43,238 nucleotides of DNA from positions 1 through 43,238 of the forward strand of contig JANNHY010000219.1 of the NCBI GenBank assembly GCA_031404635.1, given 5' to 3'. The notes beneath the pieces were generated by a model. The model searched no databases. It was not told where the DNA came from and worked only from the letters and a program-made list of their open reading frames with translations. Below are positions 8,918-15,894 of the stretch, one piece after another. The position numbers were made by a program, and so were the translations under genes. Every line of letters begins with the position of its first letter. The stretch's first letter is position 1. This DNA comes from JAENVT01 sp031404635 (GTDB lineage: Bacteria; Actinomycetota; Acidimicrobiia; Acidimicrobiales; Ilumatobacteraceae).

Positions 8918-8990
8918 TGGAGGTGAGGGGAATTGAACCCCTGGCCTCAACAGTGCGATTGTTGCGCTCTGCCAACTGAGCTACACCCCC
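8918..8990 (-). tRNA. tRNA-Ala (anticodon CGC)
   Basis: On the minus strand a complete 73-nt cloverleaf folds: a 7-bp acceptor (GGGGGTG / CACCTCC), D arm GCTC-AGTTGGCA-GAGC, anticodon stem CAACA/TGTTG with loop ATCGCAC (anticodon CGC), variable loop AGGCC, T arm AGGGG-TTCAATT-CCCCT and discriminator A73. The third acceptor pair is G3-U70, the main alanine identity element, which agrees with the anticodon. No CCA is encoded directly after it. Confidence 0.97.
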
Positions 8991-9064
8991 GTTGGAACCC
9001 CTGAGTGTAGCGGCGCCGACCGCCGTGACTCATGGGTGAGACGGCACGCCGAAGGCGAGTTGGC

Positions 9065-9625
9065 TCACGCCGCGTTGAACCAGTTGGTGTCGGTGTCACG
9101 ATCGACTTCGAGCGAACGGATCTGCACCAGTTTGTAGCAGTAGCCGCACAGCGACATGAACGCAAAGGCGAACGCGTAGACCATCGAGTTGGCCTTGGTG
9201 GTGGCCGCCAGGAAGGCGGTTACAGCGGTTACCAACACCAGCATGAAGAAGATGTTGGCCCGACGGCGACGCACCATCTCGCGGTGGCTGACTTTGTGCA
9301 GGTGAGCCTGACGATGCTGGCCGCTACCGGATTCGAGCGTGGCGATGTGCATGCGCTGGCCGGAGAGAGTTGCCGCGGCACGATGCATCTGGCCGGGGCG
9401 CCCCGGCGCTGCCGGGCGCGACAACGGCGACGGCGCCAGTGGGCGAGCCATCGCCCGCATCGGCACCATCGTGCGGGTCGGCACGGCGCGTTGCAGTGTG
9501 GAGAGCTGGCGACGGAAGTCGGTTACCGAGGAATTGGGTCGATTCTCGACTCTCGAGCGCAGCAGGGGTGGGATCAAAACGGCCGCCCAAGCGGCGAGTA
9601 CGGCCAAGAGCACGATCTTGCTCAT
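9065..9625 (-). CDS. Small membrane protein resembling actinobacterial GlpR (Rv0996-type)
   Basis: A 186-aa protein with one N-terminal membrane segment (about residues 4-22, VLAAWAAVLIPPLLRSR), a long basic Arg/Pro/Ala-rich linker (about 25-125), an RRRRAN stop-transfer, and two closely spaced membrane segments near the C-terminus (about 129-170). That layout, the W-x-x-x-L-[IV]-P-x-[LM] start of the linker and the basic box before the second hydrophobic block are those of the membrane partner of the gephyrin-like division protein Glp in Corynebacterium (GlpR) and its mycobacterial and streptomycete relatives. It is the last gene after moeA-moaA-moaC on the same strand, matching the glp-glpR linkage in other Actinobacteria. 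Homology is inferred by eye; the linker is not conserved enough to be sure. Confidence 0.55.
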   Translation of the reverse strand: MSKIVLLAVLAAWAAVLIPPLLRSRVENRPNSSVTDFRRQLSTLQRAVPTRTMVPMRAMARPLAPSPLSRPAAPGRPGQMHRAAATLSGQRMHIATLESGSGQHRQAHLHKVSHREMVRRRRANIFFMLVLVTAVTAFLAATTKANSMVYAFAFAFMSLCGYCYKLVQIRSLEVDRDTDTNWFNAA

Positions 9626-9716
9626 CGGCTAGCGGTTTCCTTGTCAGACATCTCTGTTCACGATCCTTCTGAGCGCCATGCCGGCTAACGGGAGGTTAAC
9701 CAAAGGCGTTGTTTCA

Positions 9717-9739
9717 TTACGAATCTACTACATTCGTAA
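9717..9739. terminator. Inverted repeat spanning the moaC stop codon
   Basis: TTACGAAT (9717-9724) and ATTCGTAA (9732-9739) are perfect 8-bp arms around a 7-base loop; the TAA stop of moaC is inside the outer arm. It lies ~90 bp before the start of the next gene on that strand. It could attenuate transcription into the glpR-like gene or be an operator for it; there is no T-run, so the terminator label is weak. Confidence 0.35.
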
Positions 9740-10232
9740 CACTGTTCGACACGTTAGCAGCTCTTCGGTACGTACCGGACCGGCCGCCGGTCTTCTCCCA
9801 CAAGGCGAGCTCCCCGATCACCATGCCCCGATCGGCCGATTTGCACATGTCGTAGATGGTCAATGCAGCAATTGCGCAGGCATGCAACGCCTCCATCTCC
9901 ACACCGGTGCGATCAACGGTGTCGACTTGCACCTCGACGGCCACGTGGTCGTCGCCGATCTCGAAGTTGACATGGACCGACCCGACCAGCAGCGGGTGAC
10001 ACAGCGGGATCATGTCGCTGGTGCGCTTGGCGGCTTGGATGCCGGCCACGCGGGCGACGGCGAGCACATCGCCCTTCTTGACCTCGCGGTTGGCGATGGC
10101 CGCCGTGGTCTCGGGGCGCATGAAAACCTTGCAGCAGGCGATGGCACGACGGTGGGTCGGGTCCTTGGGTGTGACGTCGACCATGCGCGCCCGTCCCATG
10201 GGATCGAGGTGGGTGAAAGCGAGATCGCTCAT
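9717..10232 (-). CDS. moaC: Cyclic pyranopterin monophosphate synthase MoaC
   Basis: With MoaA, converts GTP to cyclic pyranopterin monophosphate, the first stage of molybdenum cofactor synthesis. The 171-aa cytosolic protein has the family blocks MVDVTPKDPTHRRA, KGDVLAVARVAGIQAAKRT, TSDMIPLCHPL, GVEMEALHACAIAALTIYDMCK and KSADRGM, the last carrying active-site Lys and Asp. About 18 residues beyond the usual end (SGTYRRAANVSNSVTN...) form an unusual Asn/Ser-rich tail. ATG 10232 is preferred (AGGCAG upstream); a GTG at 10244 is the alternative. It lies 66 bp downstream of moaA on the same strand. Confidence 0.97.
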   Translation of the reverse strand: MSDLAFTHLDPMGRARMVDVTPKDPTHRRAIACCKVFMRPETTAAIANREVKKGDVLAVARVAGIQAAKRTSDMIPLCHPLLVGSVHVNFEIGDDHVAVEVQVDTVDRTGVEMEALHACAIAALTIYDMCKSADRGMVIGELALWEKTGGRSGTYRRAANVSNSVTNVVDS

Positions 10233-10298
10233 CTGCCTGCTCACACTACTGAATAAAATTGGCCGTGACCCAGCACCCCGCCAGTTGGCGCCGCCGGA

Positions 10299-11318
10299 TC
10301 AGCCGCCGATCTGACTCATCGTTCGCTTCGGGCGCACGAAAGCAACCTGATTGATCTGGTGTCCTGCCCATTTTGTGCCAACTGCGCGCTGGATCTCAGC
10401 CGCCACGGCGTCGTCGTCGGCGCCTTCGCGCATCAGCTTGCGGAAGTCGAATTCGGTGGTCGCGAACAGGCAGGTGCGGAACTGGCCGTCGGCGGTGACC
10501 CGCACCCGGTCGCAGTCGCCGCAGAAGGGTTTCGACACCGAGGGGATGACGCCGACCGTGCCACCTCCGTCGAGGTAGCGCCAGCGGTCGGCCGGTGCGG
10601 CGCCTCGCGAGGTCATCTGCGCGAGCGGGAAGACCGCATGAATTGCGGCAACGATCTCGTCCTGGGTGACCACATCGTCGCTCATCCAATGGCCGCCTGC
10701 ATCGAGCGGCATGAACTCGATGAACCGCACCTCCACGTCGTGGTCGCGCCCGAAGCGGGCAAGATCGACGATCTCGTCGTCGTTGACGCCGCGCTGGACG
10801 ACAGAATTGATCTTGACCGGAGCGAACCCGGCGTCCTTCGCCGCCTCGATGCCGTCGAGCACCCGCACCAACTCGTCGCGGCGGGTCATCTGTACGAAAC
10901 GGTCGGCACGCAAGGTGTCGAGGCTGATGTTGACCCGATCGAGGCCGGCCTGTCGTAGCTCGTGAGCGACCAACCGGAACGTCGCCCCGTTGGTGGTGAG
11001 CCCCAGGTCGGGCGCCCGGCCGGCCAGCGGTGATACCGAACTCGACGGCACGCGCAACGCGGCCAACTTGCCGACCAGCACCGGGAGGTGGGCGCGAACG
11101 GTTGGCTCGCCACCGGTGAGGCGCAGCCCGTCGACCTCAAACCGCTCGACGAAGATCCTGGCCAGACGGTGAATTTCCTCGAACGTCAGCACCTCGCTGC
11201 GCGGCACCCAGACCATGCCCTCTTCCGGCATGCAGTAGGTGCAGCGGAAATTGCAGCGGTCGGTGACCGAGATACGCAGGTCACGAATGGTGCGTCCGAA
11301 GGGATCGACGAGATCCAT
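10299..11318 (-). CDS. moaA: GTP 3',8-cyclase MoaA
   Basis: Radical SAM enzyme that rearranges GTP to 3',8-cyclo-7,8-dihydro-GTP for molybdenum cofactor synthesis. Its 339 aa contain the N-terminal radical-SAM cluster motif CNFRCTYC (~residues 22-29), the GGEPTVR SAM-binding region, and a second [4Fe-4S] site formed by PFCGDCDRVRVT and the downstream FRTCLF. The protein ends in Gly-Gly (MSQIGG), the C-terminal tail needed for MoaC coupling in the family. Between the SAM region and TTNGA there is a short Ser/Pro-rich insertion (VPSSSVSPLAGRAPD). Only 5 bp separate its start from the moeA stop, so the two are one transcription unit; no Shine-Dalgarno is evident, which suggests translational coupling. 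Confidence 0.97.
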   Translation of the reverse strand: MDLVDPFGRTIRDLRISVTDRCNFRCTYCMPEEGMVWVPRSEVLTFEEIHRLARIFVERFEVDGLRLTGGEPTVRAHLPVLVGKLAALRVPSSSVSPLAGRAPDLGLTTNGATFRLVAHELRQAGLDRVNISLDTLRADRFVQMTRRDELVRVLDGIEAAKDAGFAPVKINSVVQRGVNDDEIVDLARFGRDHDVEVRFIEFMPLDAGGHWMSDDVVTQDEIVAAIHAVFPLAQMTSRGAAPADRWRYLDGGGTVGVIPSVSKPFCGDCDRVRVTADGQFRTCLFATTEFDFRKLMREGADDDAVAAEIQRAVGTKWAGHQINQVAFVRPKRTMSQIGG

Positions 11319-11323
11319 GTCGG

Positions 11324-12529
11324 TCAGGCTATCGAAAGCAGCATCGTCGCGACGGAGCCGCCGGGTTCGATGCCATCGCCGTCGGGAACGATCGCGATGG
11401 CATCGGCCAACGATGTGGCCGCCAACTGGTGACTGCCCTGGGCGCCGACCGAGGTGATGTGGTAGCGACCGTCGGCACCGAACGAGCCGGCGACCCGCAT
11501 GTAGTGGGTCTTACCGTCGCCGCGGCGGCCCAACCCGTCGTCGGCGACTGCGACCACGATGGGTCGGTCGAGCGCCGTGTGGCCCATCATCTTGCGCAGC
11601 GCCGGGCGGGCGAACAGTTCGAAGCTGACCATCGAGCTGACGGGATTGCCGGGGAGGCCGAAAACCGGCGTGCTGCCCAGCAACCCGAACGCGAACGGTT
11701 TGGCCGGCTTGATGGCGATCTGCATCCAGCGCATGCCGGCAACACGTGACAGCACCGCTTTGACGACGTCGAACTCGCCCATGCTGACGCCACCACTGGT
11801 AACGATGGCGTCGTACGAAGCCGCGGCGTCGACCAGGATGGATTCCAGCGCGGCCTCGTCGTCGCCCACCACACCGAGGTCGACCGCCTCGCAACCGGCC
11901 TCGGCGACCAGCGGCAACAGCATCGTCTTGTTGCTCTCGCGGATCTGGCCGGGGCGCAGCGCCGAGCCGTCGTCGATCAGTTCGTCGCCGGTCGAAAGCA
12001 CGGCGACGCGCACCGTGCGGAAGACGCGCACCTGCCGGGCATTGACGCTGGCCAGCACGCCGGCGACGGCTGGCCTAACGACCGTGCCGGCGGGGAACAG
12101 TTCAGTACCGATGCGCACATCTTCGCCAACGCCGCGCACCGATGCTCCCGCCGCCACTCCCTTGTGGATCAGCACTTCGTCGCCCTCGACTCGCTCTGTG
12201 TCTTCGACCATCACCGAGGCATCGGCGCCACCCGGCATTGGCGCGCCGGTCATGATCCGGATCGCCTCGCCGGGGCCGACAACGCGATCGGTCGACCATC
12301 CGGCGGCAACCTCGGCGACAACCCGCAGCCGGGTCGGTGTGTCGGCCACGTCGGCGGCACGAACTGCATAGCCATCGACCGCTGAGTTGGCGAACGGCGG
12401 TACGTCCTCCGTGGCGACGACAGCTTCGGCCAGCACGCAACCGACGGCATCGGCGATCGACGCCTCGATCACATCGGCGACCGCGCAACGGTCGAGCACA
12501 TACTGACGGGCCTCGTGTTCGCTGATCAC
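11324..12529 (-). CDS. moeA: Molybdopterin molybdotransferase MoeA / gephyrin-like protein (Glp)
   Basis: Inserts molybdate into adenylylated molybdopterin; in Corynebacterium a paralogue (Glp) instead works in cell division with GlpR and FtsZ. The 401-aa protein has the linker domain (VPPFANSAVDGYAVRA), the MogA-like domain with the molybdopterin-binding TGDEL and TSGGVSMGEFDVVK blocks, FGLPGNPVSSMVSFE, and domain IV at the C-terminus. GTG 12529 is chosen: the family's first helix (ISEHEARQYVLDR) starts there, and everything upstream is antisense to the divergent gene. Position between galU and a GlpR-like gene resembles the glp locus; adjacency to moaA/moaC argues for cofactor synthesis. 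It may do both; the sequence alone does not decide. Confidence 0.93.
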   Translation of the reverse strand: MISEHEARQYVLDRCAVADVIEASIADAVGCVLAEAVVATEDVPPFANSAVDGYAVRAADVADTPTRLRVVAEVAAGWSTDRVVGPGEAIRIMTGAPMPGGADASVMVEDTERVEGDEVLIHKGVAAGASVRGVGEDVRIGTELFPAGTVVRPAVAGVLASVNARQVRVFRTVRVAVLSTGDELIDDGSALRPGQIRESNKTMLLPLVAEAGCEAVDLGVVGDDEAALESILVDAAASYDAIVTSGGVSMGEFDVVKAVLSRVAGMRWMQIAIKPAKPFAFGLLGSTPVFGLPGNPVSSMVSFELFARPALRKMMGHTALDRPIVVAVADDGLGRRGDGKTHYMRVAGSFGADGRYHITSVGAQGSHQLAATSLADAIAIVPDGDGIEPGGSVATMLLSIA

Positions 12530-12534
12530 GTCCC

Positions 12535-12548
12535 GAACGGTACCGTTC
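12535..12548. promoter_or_regulatory. Perfect 14-bp palindrome in the moeA / glycolipid-binding gene divergent gap
   Basis: GAACGGTACCGTTC is exactly self-complementary and fills the middle of the 24-bp gap between the two divergent GTG start codons (12529 and 12554). There is no room for two conventional promoters here, so it could be an operator acting on both 5' ends, or the genes may be transcribed from promoters inside each other. Function unproven. Confidence 0.45.
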
Positions 12549-12553
12549 CAGCG

Positions 12554-13105
12554 GTGACCAACTACACCGCGCTGCCCGCCAGCGGGCACACGGCGCGGTG
12601 GGCTGCCTGGCACGGCGACGACGACGAGGTCACCGAGTTCCGTTGGGAGAACGAAGCCTGGACGGTCAGTGGCCAGGTCGGCCGGGAGCGCGTGCAATAC
12701 GTGGTGCGTCTGTCGGCGTCGTGGCAGGTCCGCCAGTTCCTGCTGTTCCGCGACCTCGAAGACCCCGACCTGTGGTTGGCGACCGACGGCACGGCACGAT
12801 GGGGCGAGATGAATGGCGCCCATCGCGTCGAACTCGACGGTTGCTACGACATCGACCTGGCCTGCACTCCATTCACCAATTCGCTACCCATCCGGCGCCT
12901 ACCGCTGCACGTCGGCGACAGCGCCGAACTGCCGGTAGTAACGATCGACGTCGAGACTCTCGACGTGCGAGCAACGACGCATCGTTATACCCGGCTCGGC
13001 ACCCATCGCTGGGGATTCGAGCATGCCGACCATTCGGTCGAGTTCGACGTCGACAAGCACGGTCTGCTGCTCGACTACCCCGGCCTGTTCCGCCGAGTCA
13101 GCTGA
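12554..13105 (+). CDS. Putative glycolipid-binding domain protein (PF06475-like)
   Basis: A 183-aa soluble protein matching the putative glycolipid-binding family found mostly in Actinobacteria and Proteobacteria; its biochemical role is not established. Diagnostic blocks are YVVRLSASWQVRQF, LWLATDGTARW, ELDGCYDIDLACTPFTNSLP immediately followed by IRRL, and THRYTRLGTHRWGFEH. No signal peptide or membrane segment is visible. GTG 12554 is preferred; an in-frame ATG at 12515 would overlap the moeA start. The stop codon shares the palindrome TCAGCTGA (13098-13105) with the convergent galU stop, so the two coding regions overlap by 8 bp. Placement beside galU fits a glycolipid or envelope connection (inference). 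Confidence 0.8.
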   Translation: MTNYTALPASGHTARWAAWHGDDDEVTEFRWENEAWTVSGQVGRERVQYVVRLSASWQVRQFLLFRDLEDPDLWLATDGTARWGEMNGAHRVELDGCYDIDLACTPFTNSLPIRRLPLHVGDSAELPVVTIDVETLDVRATTHRYTRLGTHRWGFEHADHSVEFDVDKHGLLLDYPGLFRRVS

Positions 13106-13964
13106 TCCGAGCACGCAGGAACGCGGCGAAGTCGGGCCCGATCGTCGGGTCGTCGAGAGCAATGTCGACCACCGCGCTCAGCCATCCGAGCGGGGTGCCG
13201 GTGTCGTAGCGGCGGATGGTGGTGAGCACCCCGTGGAACGGGCCGCGCCCCGCCTGTGCTCGCAACGCGTCGGTGAGCTGGATCTCGCCGCCGGCGCCCG
13301 GCAGCACCCGCTCGATCTCGGCGAACACATCGGGCGTCAGCACGTAGCGACCGATGATGATCAGGTCGCTCGGAGCATCCTCGACTTTCGGCTTCTCCAC
13401 CATCGTGCGAATCCCGACGACACCCGACGCATCGATCTCGGTCGAAGCTTCGATGACCCCGTACGAGGAAACCTCGTGGAGAGGAACCCGTTTCAGACCG
13501 ACGACGCTGCCGCCCGTCGACTCGCATAGCCTGGCCATTTGGTCGAGTAGCGACGGGTCGCCCATTAACTCGTCGGGTAGCAGCACGGCGAACGGCTCGT
13601 CGCCGACGGCGGCCGCGGCGCAGCCGACGGCATGTCCCAGACCGAGAGGCGCCTCCTGGTACACGAAGCTGACGCGCACGTCGCGCCCGATCGACTCGAG
13701 CCGCTCGGCCATCGCCTGACGACCGGTCGACCTCAACTTGGCGAGCACCTCGTCGGACGGTTGGAAGTACGCCTCGATGGCCGGCTTGTTGCGGTGGGTG
13801 ACGATCACGATGTGATCGATGCCGGCACCGACCGCCTCGTCGATGATCAGCTGCAACGCCGGCGTGTCGATGATCGGTAGGAGTTCCTTGGGGACGGCCT
13901 TGGTGGCGGGCAGAAACCTCGTGCCGAGGCCCGCTGCTGGAATGACGGCCGTGCGAACCTGCAT
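13098..13964 (-). CDS. galU: UTP-glucose-1-phosphate uridylyltransferase
   Basis: Makes UDP-glucose from UTP and glucose 1-phosphate, supplying glycosylation, trehalose and envelope polysaccharide synthesis. The 288-aa protein begins with the nucleotidyltransferase signature AAGLGTRFLPATKAVPKELL, followed by DTPALQLIIDEAV, VYQEAPLGLGHAV, FAVLLPDELM with the metal-binding Asp, GVVGIRTMVEKPK and GRYVLTPDVF, all characteristic of bacterial GalU. ATG 13964 starts directly before the first beta strand. It is divergent from the Ruc-like gene, matching the galU neighbourhood of mycobacteria (Rv0991c-Rv0996 region). Confidence 0.96.
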   Translation of the reverse strand: MQVRTAVIPAAGLGTRFLPATKAVPKELLPIIDTPALQLIIDEAVGAGIDHIVIVTHRNKPAIEAYFQPSDEVLAKLRSTGRQAMAERLESIGRDVRVSFVYQEAPLGLGHAVGCAAAAVGDEPFAVLLPDELMGDPSLLDQMARLCESTGGSVVGLKRVPLHEVSSYGVIEASTEIDASGVVGIRTMVEKPKVEDAPSDLIIIGRYVLTPDVFAEIERVLPGAGGEIQLTDALRAQAGRGPFHGVLTTIRRYDTGTPLGWLSAVVDIALDDPTIGPDFAAFLRARIS

Positions 13965-14000
13965 GCCTGCGATGCTACGGCGCTTCGCCGGCCGCTATCA

Positions 14001-14027
14001 TTAGCAGTCGACCAGTTCGACTGCTAA
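14001..14027. promoter_or_regulatory. CIRCE-like inverted repeat (HrcA operator type) upstream of the FmdB/Ruc-like gene
   Basis: TTAGCAGTC (14001-14009), a 9-nt spacer and GACTGCTAA (14019-14027). The classical CIRCE operator is TTAGCACTC-N9-GAGTGCTAA: this site has the same arm length, the same 9-nt spacing and only one symmetric change per arm, and the symmetry runs one base further on each side with three more bases inside the spacer. A TATCAT -10-like hexamer (13996-14001) abuts it, and the start codon is 17 bp downstream. HrcA repression of a heat-shock gene is the natural reading; hrcA itself is not in the window. Confidence 0.7.
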
Positions 14028-14044
14028 TTTTCGGCGGAGCCGTT

Positions 14045-14380
14045 ATGCCTATCTACGTCTACAAGTTCATCGACACCGGCGAGACCATCGAGGTCCAGCA
14101 GGCGTTCACCGACAATGCGCTCACCCATGCCGATCACCCGGCCACGGGCAAGAAGCTGAAGGTCAAGAAGGTGTTCACGCCCGTCGGCGTCGCGTTCAGG
14201 GGTGGTGGCTTCTACAAGACCGACAGTCGCGGCGGAAAGTCGAAGCCCTCGTCGTCGAGCACAACGACCACCGAGTCGACCTCACCCAGCACGACATCGT
14301 CCGCCGACTCGGGCAGCCCAGCGGCTACACCCGCGGCGGCATCGCCGACCCCGGCCAAGGCATCCTCCAAGCCCGACTGA
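14045..14380 (+). CDS. FmdB/Ruc-like small protein without zinc-ribbon cysteines
   Basis: A 111-aa protein. Residues 1-62 align with the FmdB-type zinc ribbon and especially with the mycobacterial redox-regulated chaperone Ruc (Rv0991c): MPIYVYKF, QQAFTDNALTH, VGVAFRGGGFYKTDSR. The remaining ~50 residues are Ser/Thr/Pro/Ala-rich and almost certainly disordered, as in Ruc. All four zinc-ligand cysteines of the family are missing (replaced by Phe, Thr, Ala and Pro at the aligned places), and the protein has no cysteine at all, so it can neither bind zinc this way nor be switched by oxidation. The start is ATG 14045 after a GCGGAG ribosome-binding site. The upstream CIRCE-like repeat and adjacent galU support orthology with Ruc. 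Chaperone function is inference. Confidence 0.82.
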   Translation: MPIYVYKFIDTGETIEVQQAFTDNALTHADHPATGKKLKVKKVFTPVGVAFRGGGFYKTDSRGGKSKPSSSSTTTTESTSPSTTSSADSGSPAATPAAASPTPAKASSKPD

Positions 14381-14453
14381 ACCGCTCGCCGGGCCGATAC
14401 AGTCGGCCCCGACTTCCCCCAATCGTCGGCTCGATAACGTCGAGGGAGGTCTC

Positions 14454-15023
14454 GTGCACCTGCTCGCCCGGGTTCGCCTGATGGTGGCCCGACACCCGTG
14501 GATCTATTGGTTCGTCGTGGCCGTGATCGCCGGCGCCGTCGGGCTCGGTGCGGCGCAGGCGTTGGCCGGCGTCGATGCGGCTCGCCGATCGTGGGGCGAG
14601 CAAGAATCAGTGTGGATGGCGTCGGCTGCGATCGAGCCCGGTCAACCGATCGTCGCCGACCGTCGTGATGTTCCCCGCGCGGTTGTGCCCCCCGGCGCGC
14701 TCGGCGTGCCTCCCGACGACGCCGTCGCCCGTCAACGCATCGGTCCCGGCGAGATCATCACCGACACCGACGTCGCCGCCCGTGGGTCGGCCGGCCTCGT
14801 TCCCGATGGATGGGTGGCGTTTGCCGTTCCGGCCTCAGTCGAGCATTACGCCACCGGCGACCATGTCAACGTCTACTCCGGCGATCAACTTGTCGCAGCC
14901 GGGGTGGCGGTCGGTCGCGGCGAATCGGAGCTGATGGTGGCGATACCGGCCGACGCCGCTCCGGCAATGACCACCGCCCTCCTTGCCGATGCCGTGACCC
15001 TCGGTCTCACCCCCGGCCCTTGA
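14454..15023 (+). CDS. Membrane-anchored SAF-domain protein (CpaB/RcpC-like)
   Basis: A 189-aa protein with one N-terminal membrane segment (about residues 15-38, WIYWFVVAVIAGAVGLGAAQ) and an extracytoplasmic SAF domain (WMASAAIEPGQPIVADRRDV, RQRIGPGEIITDTDVA) followed by the beta region VPDGWVAFAVPASVEHYATGDHVNVYS. This layout is that of CpaB/RcpC, which help Flp-type pilus assembly, but no pilus gene is present in the window. GTG 14454 follows a clear GGGAGG Shine-Dalgarno; longer in-frame starts overlap the previous gene in a different frame. Role uncertain; the SAF family call is solid. Confidence 0.75.
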   Translation: MHLLARVRLMVARHPWIYWFVVAVIAGAVGLGAAQALAGVDAARRSWGEQESVWMASAAIEPGQPIVADRRDVPRAVVPPGALGVPPDDAVARQRIGPGEIITDTDVAARGSAGLVPDGWVAFAVPASVEHYATGDHVNVYSGDQLVAAGVAVGRGESELMVAIPADAAPAMTTALLADAVTLGLTPGP

Positions 15024-15052
15024 CCACGACGCGGCCATTGCTCGGCGGTCTG

Positions 15053-15883
15053 TCAGCGCCAGCCGGTAGCGAGGATGACCAGCACGGCAACGCCGAGCGC
15101 GCAGCGATAGACCACGAAGGGCATAAAGCTGCGCGTGCGGATCAGGCGCAGCGTGCCCCACACCGCCGCCCAACCCGACAGGCCGGCCGTGACGATGCCG
15201 ACGGCCATCGGCGCGGCGAGCCCATCGGGAACACCGTCTCGTGCCAGCTTGAGCAACTTGTAGGCGACCGCGCCGGCGGTGACAGGAATCGCCATCAGGA
15301 AACTAGCGCGGGCCGCGGCATCGCGACTGAACCCCAAGAATCGCGCCGCCGTCATGGTGATGCCCGAACGTGACGTGCCCGGGTTCAGCGCCAGCACCTG
15401 GGCGGCACCAACCTTCAGGGCGTCATCGCTCTGGTAGTCGGCAAGGGTGCGCTGGCCGGAACGACGATCGGCGATCGCCAGCAGCACACCGAACACGATC
15501 AAGGACACAGCTATCAGCCCGGGCTTGCCCAGCTTGTTGTCGATGGTCTTTTCGAACAACGCCCCTGCGGCCGCGGCGGGAAGCGACGACAGAACCAGCA
15601 GCCACGCCAGCCGGCCGTCCGGATTTGCCGGCCGCTCTCGTCGAATCAGCAGTCGCATGCCTTCGCGCACGTAGGTGACGAGGTCGCGGCGGAAGTAGCC
15701 GACGACGGCGGCAAGGGTGCCGAGGTGCAATGCGACATCGAAGGCTTTTTCGATCGCCGTATTGTCGAAATCGTGCCAGCCGAACAACCACGGCACGAGC
15801 AGCAGGTGGCCGCTCGACGAGATCGGCAGGAACTCCGAGACGCCTTGCACGAGACCGAGCACGATGGCGTGGATGATTGGCAC
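15053..15883 (-). CDS. uppP: Undecaprenyl-diphosphatase UppP (BacA)
   Basis: Integral membrane phosphatase that recycles undecaprenyl diphosphate to the monophosphate carrier for peptidoglycan and polysaccharide synthesis; it also gives bacitracin resistance. The 276-aa protein has the two family motifs: GLVQGVSEFLPISSSGHL near the N-terminus (with the catalytic Glu) and NPGTSRSGITM, plus several membrane helices. GTG 15883 is chosen because the family begins I-x-A-[IV]-[IV]-L-G-[LI]-[VI]-Q-G directly after it; there is no strong Shine-Dalgarno. It begins 11 bp after the stop of the PHP gene on the same strand, so the two are probably co-transcribed. Confidence 0.96.
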   Translation of the reverse strand: MPIIHAIVLGLVQGVSEFLPISSSGHLLLVPWLFGWHDFDNTAIEKAFDVALHLGTLAAVVGYFRRDLVTYVREGMRLLIRRERPANPDGRLAWLLVLSSLPAAAAGALFEKTIDNKLGKPGLIAVSLIVFGVLLAIADRRSGQRTLADYQSDDALKVGAAQVLALNPGTSRSGITMTAARFLGFSRDAAARASFLMAIPVTAGAVAYKLLKLARDGVPDGLAAPMAVGIVTAGLSGWAAVWGTLRLIRTRSFMPFVVYRCALGVAVLVILATGWR

Positions 15884-15894
15884 GGGCGGCAGTT

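Noticed and set aside
13098..13105. Shared palindromic stop TCAGCTGA between galU and the glycolipid-binding gene
   Set aside because: An 8-bp coincidence of two TGA stops on opposite strands; it simply records a tight convergent overlap.
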